A stretch of DNA of 64,000 nucleotides from Isoptericola sp044389085 (GCF_044389085.1 NZ_JBIRXP010000005.1:62001-126000), one strand, 5' to 3'. Positions 24,976 through 35,475 are shown, counted from the first letter of the stretch. Numbers and translations are program-made. The notes: generated from the sequence alone by a model not told the origin.

Positions 24976-25914
24976 TCAGTCGTCGTCCTGCTGGGCCAGG
25001 AACCGCTCGAACTCCGCGCCGAGCTCGTCGGCGGTGGGCAGGGGCGCCTGCTCGGCCAGGAGGCTCGGACGCCCGACCGACCTGGTGAACGCGTCGTACT
25101 GCTCCTCGAGCGCCTTGACGACCGCCTTCACCTCGCTCGACTCCCCCACCTGCTTCTCCACCTCGATGGTCGCGTCGGCGGCGGCCTCCGCGAGCATGCC
25201 GGTCGCGAGGTCCAGCCCCGTGGCGCGCTCGACGTGCCGCAGCGCGACGACCGCGGCCGGCGCGTAGCGGGACTGCGCGAGGTAGTGGGGCACGTGCACC
25301 GTGAAGCCGATCGCGTCGTGCCCCGCCTCACCGAGCCGGTACTCCAGGAGCGCGGCGAGCGAGCCGGGGACGCGCACCGTGCCGAAGAACGACGTGTAGT
25401 CCTCGACCAGGCCGGGGCGGGTGCCGTGCGCCGTGAGCGACAGCGGCCGCGTGTGGGGCACGCCCATGGGGATCCCGTGGAAGCCGACGGTGAGGGAGAC
25501 GTCGAAGCGTTCGACCAGGCCCTTGACGGCCGCCACGACCCGCTCCCACTGCAGGTCGGGCTCCGAGCCGTGGAGCAGCAGGAAGCCGGTGCCCTCGCGG
25601 TCGGCGACGTGGTCGATCGCGAGGTAGGGCTCGTCGTAGGAGGACCACCGGTCGGCGTCGAACGTCATCCCGACCCGCTTCGAGCGGTAGTCGAGGAGCT
25701 GGTCGACGTCGAAGGTCACCAGCCGGGTGGTGGTGAGCTCCTCGGTGACGTGCTCGACGGCGACCTCCCCCGCGGACCCCGCGTCCACGAACCCGTCGAG
25801 GGCGTGCAGCAGCACGGGCCCGGTGCCGGTCGACGGCGCGTCTGGCCCCTGGTGGGGCAGGACGCGCTCGACGGCGGCCTCGTCGACCTCGTAGATGCTC
25901 TGCGGGTCCAGCAA
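24976..25914 (-). CDS. PAC2 family protein
   Basis: PAC2 proteins share a fold with proteasome-assembly chaperone 2; bacterial members are mostly uncharacterised. The 312-residue product starts LLDPQSIYEVDE and shows LLHALDGFVDAGSAGEVAVEH, GFHGIPMGVPHTRPLSLTAHG and GFTVHVPHYLAQSRYAPAA, all typical. The best start is TTG at 25914 because GGAGGA lies eight nt upstream and the family begins at this point. A proteasome is not visible in the window, so a chaperone role is unproven. Confidence 0.88.
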   Translation of the reverse strand: MLDPQSIYEVDEAAVERVLPHQGPDAPSTGTGPVLLHALDGFVDAGSAGEVAVEHVTEELTTTRLVTFDVDQLLDYRSKRVGMTFDADRWSSYDEPYLAIDHVADREGTGFLLLHGSEPDLQWERVVAAVKGLVERFDVSLTVGFHGIPMGVPHTRPLSLTAHGTRPGLVEDYTSFFGTVRVPGSLAALLEYRLGEAGHDAIGFTVHVPHYLAQSRYAPAAVVALRHVERATGLDLATGMLAEAAADATIEVEKQVGESSEVKAVVKALEEQYDAFTRSVGRPSLLAEQAPLPTADELGAEFERFLAQQDDD

Positions 25915-25983
25915 GGGTCTTCCTCCTCGGTTCTCCGGCTCGTGCCGACGGGCTCGCGCCCGCACGAGTGACAACCGTGCCGC

Positions 25984-26004
25984 GCCCCGGATCCTTCCCG
26001 GGGC
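25984..26004 (-). terminator. Hairpin downstream of the response regulator gene
   Basis: Arms GCCCCGG (25984-25990) and CCGGGGC (25998-26004) lie 25 bp past the stop of the response regulator gene. This is a plausible intrinsic terminator, also sitting just ahead of the PAC2 gene. Confidence 0.5.
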
Positions 26005-26028
26005 CACGACGGAGCGAAGCAGCCCGGC

Positions 26029-26469
26029 TCAGCGGTGCGGCAGTCGCACCACGGTGACGAAGAAGTCGTCGATCTGGCGGACCACCTGGATGAACCGGTC
26101 GAAGTCCACGGGCTTGGTCACGTAGGCGTTCGCGTGCAGCGAGTAGGAGCGCAGCACGTCCTCCTCGGCCTCGGAGGTGGTGAGCACGACCACCGGGATG
26201 TGCTTGAGCCGCTCGTCGGCCTTGACCGCCGCGAGCACCTCGCGGCCGTCCATGCGCGGCAGGTTGAGGTCGAGCAGGATGAGGTCGGGCGTCGGCGCCT
26301 CGGCGTGCTCGCCCTCCTTGCGCAGGAAGGCCATCGCGCTCACGCCGTCCGCCACGACCGACAGCCGGTTGGCGACCTTGTGCTCGTCGAACGCCTCGCG
26401 CGTCATGAGCACGTCACCCGGGTCGTCCTCGACGAGAAGGACCTCGATACCCGCCTGCTGGTCCGTCAT
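26029..26469 (-). CDS. Single-domain response regulator (Rcp1-like)
   Basis: The 146-residue protein is a receiver domain only. Acidic residues are in LLVEDDPGDV (about 11-20), the phospho-acceptor is Asp 67 in LILLDLNLPRMDG, and the conserved Lys is about 119 in AYVTKPVDFDRF. With no output domain it probably signals by protein contact, as in Rcp1-type regulators that pair with phytochrome-like kinases. It follows the histidine kinase gene after 100 nt on the same strand, and GGGGGAG precedes its ATG. The kinase next door is the likely partner. Confidence 0.9.
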   Translation of the reverse strand: MTDQQAGIEVLLVEDDPGDVLMTREAFDEHKVANRLSVVADGVSAMAFLRKEGEHAEAPTPDLILLDLNLPRMDGREVLAAVKADERLKHIPVVVLTTSEAEEDVLRSYSLHANAYVTKPVDFDRFIQVVRQIDDFFVTVVRLPHR

Positions 26470-26569
26470 GCCCGCTCCCCCGTGGTCCCACGCCCGGTCC
26501 GGGCGCACCCTGCCATGCTCGCCACAGGCCTCCTGCAGCATCGTCGCAGGTCAGCGACGTGCACCGAGC

Positions 26570-27777
<1,208 letters not shown>

Positions 27778-27781
<4 letters not shown>

Positions 27782-29193
27782 GGGCGCGCCCACTCGGCCG
27801 AGTCCGCGAGCGTCGAGGACCGCTCGCCCAGGTACGGGGTGTCGTGCCCCGTCCACCCGACGACGAGCAGCGCCGCGTCGTCGGTGAGCGGGCCCCCGTG
27901 CAGCGCGCGCACGCGGCGCAGCACCCGCTCGACCACGCCGACGATCCCGTGCCGCTCCAGGTCCTCGCGGACGAGGTCGTGCAGCCCGGACTGCCCGAGG
28001 CGCGGCACCCGGCGTCGCAGCGGCCCCACCCGTGCGGGCCGCTCCCCGTGCAGGGCGACGAGGCCGAGGGCGTCCCGGCCCAGCCCGTCGAGCGCGGGGT
28101 CCGCCCCCGGCCCGACGACGGGCGGGACCCCGCGCACCTCGGCCTCCACCAGCCCGTCGGTGTAGAGCATGAGCGCGAAGGGGCCCTCGAGGTCGATGCG
28201 CCGCGGCTGCCACCCGCCGTCGACGGGGACGCCCAGTGCCCGCCCCCGGCCGGTGGGCGGCAGCTGCTCGCAGCGCAGGTCGCCCACCGGCCCGGTGATG
28301 AGCAGCGGGGGCAGGTGACCGGCGAGGTAGAGGTCGACGCGCGTGCGGTCCGGGTCGACCACCACCTGGCACAGGGTGACGAAGACCTCCGGCCGCGCGC
28401 GCTCCGTCAGCAGCACGCGCTCCAGGTGCTCGAGGATGCGCTCCGGCGGCGTCCCCGTGAGGACGAGGGTGCGCCAGGCGGTGCGGAGGGTCGCACCGAG
28501 CGCCGCCTCGTCGGGGCCGTGGCCGGCGACGTCGCCCACGACGGACAGCACGGAGCCGTCGGGCCGCTCGACGGTGTCGAAGAAGTCGCCCCCGAGCAGG
28601 CCGCCGCCGCCCGGCAGGTAGCCGACCATCACCGAGACGCGCTCGTCGCCGACCAGGGGCTTGGGCAGCAGGGCGCGCTCGAGCCGCGCAGTCTCCTCGG
28701 CCCGCACCGCGCTGCGGTACAGCGCTCGCTGCTGGGCCGCGGACCTGCGCCGCTGGAGCGCGTAGCGCAGCGAGCGGCCGAGCAGGCCGGAGTCCGTCTC
28801 GCCCTTGACGAGGTAGTCGTCCGCCCCCGCGGCCACCGCCTGCACCCCCTGGTCGCCGCCGGTCAGGCCCGTGAGCACCACGAGGGCGGGGACGTCGTGC
28901 ACGCGCTCGGCGATCTCGCGCAGCCGCGACACGGCGGTCAGCCCCACGGCGTCGGGCAGCCCGAGGTCGAGCAGCACGCAGTCGATCCCCGGCGAGCCCC
29001 CGGGGATCGACAGGGCGTCCACCGCCTCCGCCACGGACCGGGCGCGCCGCAGCACGACCGTGACCTCGGCGTCCTCGAGCAGCTCGGTGACGAGCAGCGC
29101 GTCCCCGTCGTCGTCCTCGACGAGGAGGACGGTGGCGGTCGCGTCCTCGGCCGGCCCGTCGGACCCGGCTCGCAGGACGTCGCCGCTGCTCAT
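27778..29193 (-). CDS. Response regulator with PP2C/SpoIIE-type phosphatase output
   Basis: The 471-residue protein has a receiver domain with Asp 76 in CVLLDLGLPD and Lys 130 in DDYLVKGE, a short helical linker (QQRALYRSAVRAEETARLER), and a PP2C/SpoIIE phosphatase domain with GGDFFD (about 201-206) and GDVAGHG (about 220-226) and a late LYTDGLVEAE and TDDAALLVV. This layout matches RsbU/RsbP-type regulators that dephosphorylate anti-sigma antagonists. Its stop overlaps the histidine kinase start, so kinase and phosphatase are coupled. No anti-sigma or antagonist gene is nearby. The ATG at 29193 has only a weak ribosome site. Confidence 0.9.
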
Positions 29194-29363
29194 GGGCCTA
29201 GATCCTAGCCCCGACCCTCCCCCGCGGGCCGGTGCAGGGGGCCCGGCGCGTCGCCGTCCCGCGCCGGACGGTGCCACGGGCCCGGCTCGCATCTGCAATG
29301 ATGGTCCGCCGCCGGGGCCGCGCCGTCGTGAGCGCGCGGCCCGAAGGACGCTGGGGAGGATGC

Positions 29364-31673
29364 GTGGCAGGCAGGCAGGACGAGCTGGCACGCGAGCAGG
29401 GGGTCGTCGACGGCCTCTACGCCCGACTGGACGAGCTGCGGCGCGCGACGCGCGACCGGCTCGCGGAGGTGCGACGCTCAGGGCCGTCGGGGTCGCCGCA
29501 GAACCGGAGCGAGCGGGACGCCTTCGCCACCCTCTACGAGGACCGGGTGGCCCAGCTGGACGCCGTCGAGGACCGGCTCGCGTTCGGGCGCCTCGACCTG
29601 GACGACGGCGACACCCGGTACGTGGGCCGCCTCGGCCTCGCCGACGCCGAGCACCGCTCGCTGCTCACGGACTGGCGGGCGCCCGCCGCGACACCGTTCT
29701 ACCGGGCCACGGCCCTCCACCCGGCCGGCGTCCGCCGCCGCCGGCACCTCGTGACGACGGGACGCACGGTCACCGGGCTCGAGGACGAGGTGCTCGACCT
29801 CGACGCCCTGGCGGACGGGGTCGAGGGCGACGGCGGCTCCCTCGCCGCGTCGACCCTCTCGGGGGAGGGCGCCCTCCTCGCCTCGCTGGCCGCGCGCCGC
29901 ACGGGCCGCATGACCGACATCGTCGCGACGATCCAGTCGGAGCAGGACCGGATCATCCGCGCCGACCTCGCCGGCGCGCTCGTCGTGCAGGGCGGGCCGG
30001 GCACCGGCAAGACCGCCGTGGCCCTGCACCGCGCCGCCTACCTCCTCTACGCCCACCGGCGCGTGCTCGAGCGCAGCGGCGTCCTCCTCGTGGGGCCGAG
30101 CCGCGCGTTCCTGCGGTACATCGACCAGGTGCTGCCGTCGCTCGGCGAGACCGGTGTCGTGGCCACGACGGTGGGCGAGCTGCTGCCCGGCGTCCGGGCG
30201 GACCTCGCCGACTCCCCCGCCGCCACCGAGATCAAGGGTCGGCTGCTGTGGCGCGACGTGGTGCGGCGCGCCGTGCGCGCCCGCGAGCGCGTCCCGGCCC
30301 GTGACGTCCGGTTCCGCCTCGAGGGGTACGACCTCGTGGTGCGCCGCAGGGATGTGCGCGACGCGATCGCGCGCGCCCGCCGCACCCACAAGCCGCACAA
30401 CGAGGCCCGCGCCGCCTTCGTCCGCGACATGCTCGCGCGCCTCGTGGACCAGTACCGCGCCGCGGCCGACACCGAGCTCGCCCCCGAGGACGTCGCGATG
30501 GTCACCGAGGACCTGCGCTCCCACCGGGACGTGCGGGTCGCCCTCAACCTCGCCTGGTTCCCGATCACGCCCGAGAAGCTCGTGTCCGACCTCTTCGCCA
30601 AGCCGCACCGGCTCGCGGAGGCCGCGCCCGAGCTGTCCGCGAGCGAGCGGGCCGCCCTGCGGCGCGAGCCCGACGCGCCCTGGACGGAGGCCGACGTGCC
30701 CCTGCTCGACGAGGCCGCCGAGCTGCTCGGCGAGGACGGCTCGATCGCCAAGGCCGAGGCGCGGGCGCGAGCCGCCGAGCGCGCCGCCGAGCTGGAGTAC
30801 GCCCGGTCCGTGCTCGAGTCCACCGGCGCGGGCGGCGGCCTGGTCGACGCCGAGACGCTGGCCTCCCGGTTCGAGTCCACCGGGCCGCGACTGACGACGG
30901 CGGAGCGCGCCGCGGAGGACCGCACGTGGACGTACGGGCACGTGGTCGTCGACGAGGCGCAGGAGCTCTCCCCCATGGCCTGGCGGATGCTGGTGCGCCG
31001 TGTGCCCACCCGCTCGATGACGATCGTCGGGGACGTCGCGCAGACGTCCTCCCCCGCGGGCGCCCGGTCGTGGGCCCGCGCGCTGGACCCGGTGCTCGGC
31101 GACTCCTGGCGCCTCGAGGAGCTCACCGTGTCGTACCGCACCCCGGCCGCGGTCGCCGACGCCGCGCAGCGGATGGCCGCCGGCGCCGAGCTCCCCGTCT
31201 CGCCGCTCACCGCCGCCCGGCAGGTCGACGGTGCGCTGGAGCTCGCCCGGGTCACGCCGTCGGGTCCCGCGCGCCCGGTCCTCGTCCAGGAGGTGGCGGA
31301 CCAGCTGGCGTCCCTCGCGGGCGAGTTCGTCGGCGCCGACGGGGCGGGCCGGGTGGCTGTGATCGCGGCCGCCGACCAGGTCGACGCGCTGCGCGAGGCC
31401 GTGGAGTCCGTGCTGCCCGGCGCCCTGGGGGCCGACGAGGCCGCCCGGCTGCTCGCCCAGCGCCCGGAGGACGCCCAGGTGAGCGTGCTCGACCCGCGCG
31501 CGGCCAAGGGGCTGGAGTTCGACGCCGTCGTGCTCGTCGAGCCGGTGGCCGTCGCGGAGGGCCCGGGCGGCGCGTCGGACCTCTACGTCGCGATGACCCG
31601 GCCCACGCAGCGGCTCGTCGTCGTCCACGAGCACCCCCTGCCCGCGGGCATCGTGGAGCTCGCCGCGGCGTGA
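29364..31673 (+). CDS. HelD/HelR-like UvrD-family ATPase acting on RNA polymerase
   Basis: The 769-residue protein has an N-terminal coiled-coil region (DELAREQGVVDGLYARLDEL), Walker A GGPGTGKT at about 210-217, a long inserted helical region, the motif VVDEAQELSPMAW (DEAQ at about 530), VTIVGDVAQ-like text, and C-terminal helicase motif YVAMTRPTQRL. The N-terminal arm and split helicase domain match HelD/HelR, which pries stalled RNA polymerase off DNA and can protect it from rifampicin. The start is GTG at 29364 with GGGGAGG ahead. Its role in drug tolerance is from family knowledge, not shown here. Confidence 0.85.
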   Translation: MAGRQDELAREQGVVDGLYARLDELRRATRDRLAEVRRSGPSGSPQNRSERDAFATLYEDRVAQLDAVEDRLAFGRLDLDDGDTRYVGRLGLADAEHRSLLTDWRAPAATPFYRATALHPAGVRRRRHLVTTGRTVTGLEDEVLDLDALADGVEGDGGSLAASTLSGEGALLASLAARRTGRMTDIVATIQSEQDRIIRADLAGALVVQGGPGTGKTAVALHRAAYLLYAHRRVLERSGVLLVGPSRAFLRYIDQVLPSLGETGVVATTVGELLPGVRADLADSPAATEIKGRLLWRDVVRRAVRARERVPARDVRFRLEGYDLVVRRRDVRDAIARARRTHKPHNEARAAFVRDMLARLVDQYRAAADTELAPEDVAMVTEDLRSHRDVRVALNLAWFPITPEKLVSDLFAKPHRLAEAAPELSASERAALRREPDAPWTEADVPLLDEAAELLGEDGSIAKAEARARAAERAAELEYARSVLESTGAGGGLVDAETLASRFESTGPRLTTAERAAEDRTWTYGHVVVDEAQELSPMAWRMLVRRVPTRSMTIVGDVAQTSSPAGARSWARALDPVLGDSWRLEELTVSYRTPAAVADAAQRMAAGAELPVSPLTAARQVDGALELARVTPSGPARPVLVQEVADQLASLAGEFVGADGAGRVAVIAAADQVDALREAVESVLPGALGADEAARLLAQRPEDAQVSVLDPRAAKGLEFDAVVLVEPVAVAEGPGGASDLYVAMTRPTQRLVVVHEHPLPAGIVELAAA

Positions 31674-31716
31674 GACGCGTTTGTCGGCGCGGGCCCGCAC
31701 GGCGCACCATGGCCTC

Positions 31717-32955
31717 GTGCTGCGAGCCCTCCTTCTCGAGAACGTCCACCCCGTCGCTGCCCAGAATCTTCGTGATGCGGGCATCGAGGTCGTCACGCGC
31801 CCCGGCGCGCTCGACGAGTCCGAGCTGATCGAGTCCCTCGCGGACTTCCAGATCCTCGGCATCCGGTCCAAGACCACCGTGACCCGCAAGGTCCTGGAGA
31901 GCGTCCCGGGCCTGCAGGCCGTGGGCACCTTCTCCATCGGCACCAACCAGATCGACCTCGACGCCGCCGCCGCCCACGGCGTGGCCGTGTTCAACGCGCC
32001 GTACTCGAACACGCGCTCCGTCGTCGAGCTCGCGATCGCGGAGATCATCGCCCTGACCCGCCGCCTCACGGTGCGCGACAAGGCGCTGCACGACGGCGTC
32101 TGGGACAAGACGGCCGACGGTTCGCACGAGGTGCGCGGCCGGACGCTGGGCATCATCGGCTACGGGAACATCGGCTCCCAGCTCTCGGTGCTCGCCGAGA
32201 ACCTCGGCATGCGGGTCGTGTTCTACGACACGGCCGAGAAGCTCGCGCTCGGCAACGCGCACCGGGTCGAGACGATCGAGGAGCTGCTCGCCGAGGCCGA
32301 CGCGGTGACGATCCACGTGGACGGGCGGCCGGGCAACGCCGGCCTCTTCGGGGCCGACCTGTTCGCCGGCATGAAGCCCGGCGCGATCTTCCTCAACCTG
32401 TCGCGCGGCTTCGTCGTGGACGTCGAGGCCCTGCGGGAGCACATCCTCTCCGGCCACCTCGGCGGCGCCGCCGTCGACGTCTTCCCGACGGAGCCCAAGA
32501 AGCGCGGCGACGACTTCACGTCACCCCTGCGCGGGCTGCCGAACGTCATCCTCACGCCGCACGTCGGCGGCTCGACGGAGGAGGCGCAGGAGGCGATCGG
32601 CGAGTTCGTGTCCAAGAAGCTGCGGGACTTCGTGGCGACCGGGTCGACGACGCTGTCGGTGAACCTCCCGAACCTCCAGCTCGCGCACACGGGCGTGGGC
32701 CGCATCATGCTGCTGCACCGCAACGTGCCCGGCGTCCTCGCCCGCGTGAACCAGGTCTTCGCCGACCACGGCGCGAACATCGAGGCGCAGATGCTGGCCA
32801 CGCGCGGGGAGATCGGCTACGTGGTGACCGACATCTCCGACGTCACGCAGCGCGGCGCGTCGGCGAAGCTGCAGGCCATGGACTCGACGATCCGCCTGCG
32901 CATCCGCGACGCGTTCGAGCGGCCCGAGTTCCCGCCCGGCCCCGCCGCCGGCTGA
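31717..32955 (+). CDS. serA: D-3-phosphoglycerate dehydrogenase
   Basis: SerA oxidises 3-phosphoglycerate with NAD, the first step of serine synthesis. From GTG 31717 the product has 412 residues, close to the E. coli enzyme (410) and shorter than the mycobacterial type. It contains GIIGYGNIGSQ (GYGNIG at about 148-153), the catalytic Arg in NLSRGFVVD, Glu in FPTEPKK and His in LTPHVGGSTEEAQ, and a C-terminal ACT domain (VPGVLARVNQVFADHGANIE) that usually binds serine for feedback. No ribosome site precedes the GTG; a leaderless promoter (TTGTCG at 31681, CACCAT at 31705) is possible, and a TTG at 31681 is an alternative start. Confidence 0.93.
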   Translation: MLRALLLENVHPVAAQNLRDAGIEVVTRPGALDESELIESLADFQILGIRSKTTVTRKVLESVPGLQAVGTFSIGTNQIDLDAAAAHGVAVFNAPYSNTRSVVELAIAEIIALTRRLTVRDKALHDGVWDKTADGSHEVRGRTLGIIGYGNIGSQLSVLAENLGMRVVFYDTAEKLALGNAHRVETIEELLAEADAVTIHVDGRPGNAGLFGADLFAGMKPGAIFLNLSRGFVVDVEALREHILSGHLGGAAVDVFPTEPKKRGDDFTSPLRGLPNVILTPHVGGSTEEAQEAIGEFVSKKLRDFVATGSTTLSVNLPNLQLAHTGVGRIMLLHRNVPGVLARVNQVFADHGANIEAQMLATRGEIGYVVTDISDVTQRGASAKLQAMDSTIRLRIRDAFERPEFPPGPAAG

Positions 32956-32994
32956 GGGACCACGCCCGCCACCGGCGCGGGCGCCGCGACATGC

Positions 32995-33030
32995 GAAGGG
33001 CGGCCCCGGATCTCCCCGGGGCCGCCCTTC
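32995..33030. terminator. Strong terminator between serA and DUF5302
   Basis: Perfect 15-bp arms GAAGGGCGGCCCCGG (32995-33009) and CCGGGGCCGCCCTTC (33016-33030) with a 6-nt loop lie between two convergent 3' ends, so the hairpin can act in both directions. Confidence 0.88.
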
Positions 33031-33047
33031 GTCCGTCCGCGGGCGGC

Positions 33048-33248
33048 TCAGCCCGACTTGCGGCGGAACATCTTCTGCACGGGCCCGGAGGTCTCCGAGC
33101 CGTGCACCTGACCGGTGTTGCCGTCCTTGCCGGCGGTCGGGTGGCTGGCGGCGTTCTTCTTCTCCAGCGCCGCCCTGAAGCGCGCCTTCGTGTCCTCGCT
33201 GGGCCTCGCCCTGGAGTCGTCCGCAGCCTTGGCGTCGTCCGTCGTCAT
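33048..33248 (-). CDS. Small DUF5302 protein
   Basis: The 66-residue charged protein has no membrane segment or cysteine. It reads MTTDDAKAADDSRARPSEDT, then KARFRAALEKKNAASHPTAG, and ends PVQKMFRRKSG, the pattern of the actinobacterial DUF5302 family. The ATG at 33248 follows GAGGTGA. It probably is largely disordered apart from the FRAALEKK helix. Function unknown. Confidence 0.85.
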   Translation of the reverse strand: MTTDDAKAADDSRARPSEDTKARFRAALEKKNAASHPTAGKDGNTGQVHGSETSGPVQKMFRRKSG

Positions 33249-33377
33249 CACGGTCACCTCGTCGGTCGGGGTGGACGTGCTCGCACGGCGGACCGCGCAG
33301 CACCTGGTGCCGTCCAGGATGCCGCGACGGCCTCCCGGGCGCCAGGGCATTTCACGAGGACCGGGCGCGGGGCGGCC

Positions 33378-33920
33378 TCAGTCCGTCGCCGTGCCGCGTC
33401 CCGCTGCCGCGGGCTCGCCCGCCGGGCTCTCGCCGGGGTCGTCCGGGCCGGAGGCGGACGCCGCCGCCCGGGCCTCGTGCTCCGCGCGCAGGGAGGTGAT
33501 CGCGGTCTCGAAGTCCTCCAGGGACTCGAAGGACTGGTACACGCTGGCGAACCTCAGGTAGGCGACCTCGTCCAGCTCCCGCAGGGGGCCGAGGATCGCC
33601 AGCCCCACCTCGTTCGCCTCGATCTCGGGGCGACCGGATGCTCGCAGCGTCTCCTCGACCTTCTGGGCGAGCACGGCCAGGTCGTCGGAGCTCACGGGCC
33701 GGCCCTGGCACGCCTTGCGGACCCCCGCCACGACCTTGTCCCGGCTGAAGGGCTCGGTCACCCCGGAGCGCTTCGCCACGGACAGGCTGGCGGTCTCGAT
33801 GGTGGTGAACCGGCGCTGGCAGGCGGGGCACTGGCGACGACGTCGGATGGAGGCGCCGTCGTCGGAGGTGCGCGAGTCCACGACTCGCGAGTCCGCGTGG
33901 CGGCAGAACGGGCAGTGCAT
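33378..33920 (-). CDS. nrdR: Transcriptional repressor NrdR
   Basis: NrdR is the zinc-finger, ATP-cone repressor of ribonucleotide reductase genes. The 180-residue product starts MHCPFCRHADSRVVDSRTSD with a four-cysteine zinc ribbon (CPFC and CPAC), followed by the ATP cone (VTEPFSRDKVVAGVRKACQ, EVGLAILGPLRELDEVAYLRFASVY). The last 40 residues are a Ala/Gly/Pro-rich tail beyond the usual family end. The ATG at 33920 follows CAGGAGA. The neighbours DivS-like LysM protein and lexA match the arrangement in other actinobacteria; no nrd genes are in the window. Confidence 0.95.
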   Translation of the reverse strand: MHCPFCRHADSRVVDSRTSDDGASIRRRRQCPACQRRFTTIETASLSVAKRSGVTEPFSRDKVVAGVRKACQGRPVSSDDLAVLAQKVEETLRASGRPEIEANEVGLAILGPLRELDEVAYLRFASVYQSFESLEDFETAITSLRAEHEARAAASASGPDDPGESPAGEPAAAGRGTATD

Positions 33921-34023
33921 CGCTGGTCTCCTGCGCTCGGCTCCGGACCGGCGCCCGGCTGCCCGACAAGGTAAGCGGCGGGCGACCGTCCGCGCAAGCA
34001 GGGCTCCGCCGCCCCGGCGCACG

Positions 34024-34362
34024 TCAGTCCAGCGGGAGCACCACGACCTGGCCCGCCTGGAGCTCCGCCGTGGTCAGGCCGTTGAGGTCGCGGAGCTGGG
34101 CGACGACGTCCCGCAGGTCCTCGCCCGAGTCGCGCACCTGCTGCGCGTACTGCCAGAGCGTGTCGCCGGGGGCCACCGTCTGGAGCCGCACCTCGACGCC
34201 GGCCCCCGGGGACCCGGCCATGGCGCGCTGGCCGAACAGCCCCGCCCCGACGAGCACCAGGAGCACGAGCGCGGCGACAACCACCCGCCCCCGCCCGGTC
34301 AGCCGGAGCCCTCCGAGCCCGAGGAACCCGTGAGCGTCGCTGGTGCTGCGCACGTTCTGCAT
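34024..34362 (-). CDS. LysM membrane protein, DivS-like SOS division inhibitor candidate
   Basis: The 112-residue protein has a short cytoplasmic N-terminus, one membrane span (about 29-47, VVVAALVLLVLVGAGLFG), and an extracytoplasmic LysM-like domain (VRLQTVAPGDTLWQYAQQVR through VVLPLD). Divergent orientation from lexA next to nrdR matches corynebacterial DivS and mycobacterial Rv2719c, which block division during SOS. Three tandem LexA-type operators lie upstream. The ATG at 34362 follows GGAGGCAGG. The inhibitory role is inferred from position, topology and operators. Confidence 0.85.
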   Translation of the reverse strand: MQNVRSTSDAHGFLGLGGLRLTGRGRVVVAALVLLVLVGAGLFGQRAMAGSPGAGVEVRLQTVAPGDTLWQYAQQVRDSGEDLRDVVAQLRDLNGLTTAELQAGQVVVLPLD

Positions 34363-34414
34363 CGTCCTGCCTCCGGTCGGTCCACGTGGGTGCCGCGCCT
34401 GGCGGCGGGCCCGT

Positions 34415-34474
34415 CGAGCATCCGGTCCGTCGAACATCCGTTCGTCGAACACCTGTACGTCGAACTGCTGTACT
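34415..34474 (-). promoter_or_regulatory. Tandem array of LexA-type operators before the LysM gene
   Basis: Three 14-bp boxes repeat at an exact 15-bp period: CGAACATCCGTTCG (34431-34444, perfect), CGAACACCTGTACG (34446-34459, one mismatch) and CGAACTGCTGTACT (34461-34474, more degenerate). A fourth, weaker unit CGAGCATCCGGTCC starts at 34415. Head-to-tail spacing suggests side-by-side LexA dimers on the LysM promoter. Confidence 0.75.
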
Positions 34475-34512
34475 AGGTGTACCACGACGAGGCGACACGG
34501 TCGAGCCCCGAT

Positions 34513-34552
34513 CGAACAGATGTTTGATGTCGGGCGCGAACTGGCCTAGAGT
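34513..34552 (+). promoter_or_regulatory. lexA promoter with overlapping LexA operator
   Basis: CGAACAGATGTTTG (34513-34526) matches the SOS box CGAAC-N4-GTTYG and overlaps the -35 candidate TTGATG (34524-34529). A -10 TAGAGT follows at 34547-34552 with a 17-bp spacer. The geometry fits autorepression of lexA. The same -10 hexamer occurs in the recA promoter. Confidence 0.8.
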
Positions 34553-34629
34553 GGCGGCAGCGCGATGGAAGGTTTGTCGGATTTCATCGGCCCGCCCGCG
34601 GGCCGCGCCCCTGGAGGACGGAGAACGCG

Positions 34630-35457
34630 ATGACGAGCGGACGGGACCAGGCGCCGGCGTCCACGAGGGCGGCGACGTCGTGGGTCGGCCAGGACGAGAC
34701 CCCCGAGGACGCGGCCACGACGGCGGGGTCCTCCTCGACGGCGCTGGCCTCGGTGAGCGAGCTCTCGCCGGCCGCCGACCGGCTGACGCCGCGCCAGCGG
34801 CGGGTCCTCGAGACCATCCGCAGCTCGGTGGAGGCGCGCGGCTACCCGCCCACCATGCGGGAGATCGGCGAGGCCGTCGGCCTCGCGAGCCCCTCCTCCG
34901 TCAAGCACCAGCTCACCACGCTCGAGCGCAAGGGCTACCTGCGTCGCGACCCGAACCGTCCGCGCGCGATCGAGGTCGTCGACCCGGAGACCTCCGCGAC
35001 CGACGGTGCCGCCTCGGACGCCGGCGACGCGCCCGGCTTCGTCGCGGGCTCCGTCGCCGCGTCCGACGCGCAGCCGGCGCAGGCGCCGTCCTACGTCCCG
35101 CTGGTCGGGCGCATCGCCGCGGGCGGCCCGATCCTCGCCGAGCAGGTCGTCGAGGACGTCTTCCCGCTCCCGCGACAGGTCGTCGGCGACGGCGACCTCT
35201 TCCTGCTCAAGGTCGCGGGCGACTCGATGGTCGACGCCGCGATCTGCGACGGCGACTGGGTCGTCGTGCGCAGCCAGCCGGTGGCGGAGAACGGCGAGGT
35301 CGTGGCCGCGATGATCGACGGCGAGGCCACGGTCAAGACGTTCAAGCAGGCCGACGGGCACACCTGGCTGCTGCCGCAGAACGCGGCCTACTCCCCCATC
35401 CAGGGCGACGAGGCACAGGTGCTCGGTCGGGTCGTGGCGGTGCTGCGCAGCCTCTGA
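34630..35457 (+). CDS. lexA: SOS repressor LexA
   Basis: LexA represses DNA-damage genes until RecA-stimulated self-cleavage. The 275-residue protein has an N-terminal extension of about 52 low-complexity residues, the winged helix-turn-helix (LTPRQRRVLETIRSSVEARG through SPSSVKHQLTTLERKGYL), a linker, and the S24 peptidase domain: cleavage at Ala164-Gly165 in RIAAGGPI, Ser 199 in AGDSMVDAAI and Lys 236 in ATVKTFKQ. The ATG at 34630 has GGAGGA/GGAG upstream. It is divergent from the LysM gene, with LexA boxes on both sides of the gap. The long N-terminus is common in actinobacteria. Confidence 0.96.
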   Translation: MTSGRDQAPASTRAATSWVGQDETPEDAATTAGSSSTALASVSELSPAADRLTPRQRRVLETIRSSVEARGYPPTMREIGEAVGLASPSSVKHQLTTLERKGYLRRDPNRPRAIEVVDPETSATDGAASDAGDAPGFVAGSVAASDAQPAQAPSYVPLVGRIAAGGPILAEQVVEDVFPLPRQVVGDGDLFLLKVAGDSMVDAAICDGDWVVVRSQPVAENGEVVAAMIDGEATVKTFKQADGHTWLLPQNAAYSPIQGDEAQVLGRVVAVLRSL

Positions 35458-35475
35458 GCCGCGCCGACCCCGTCG

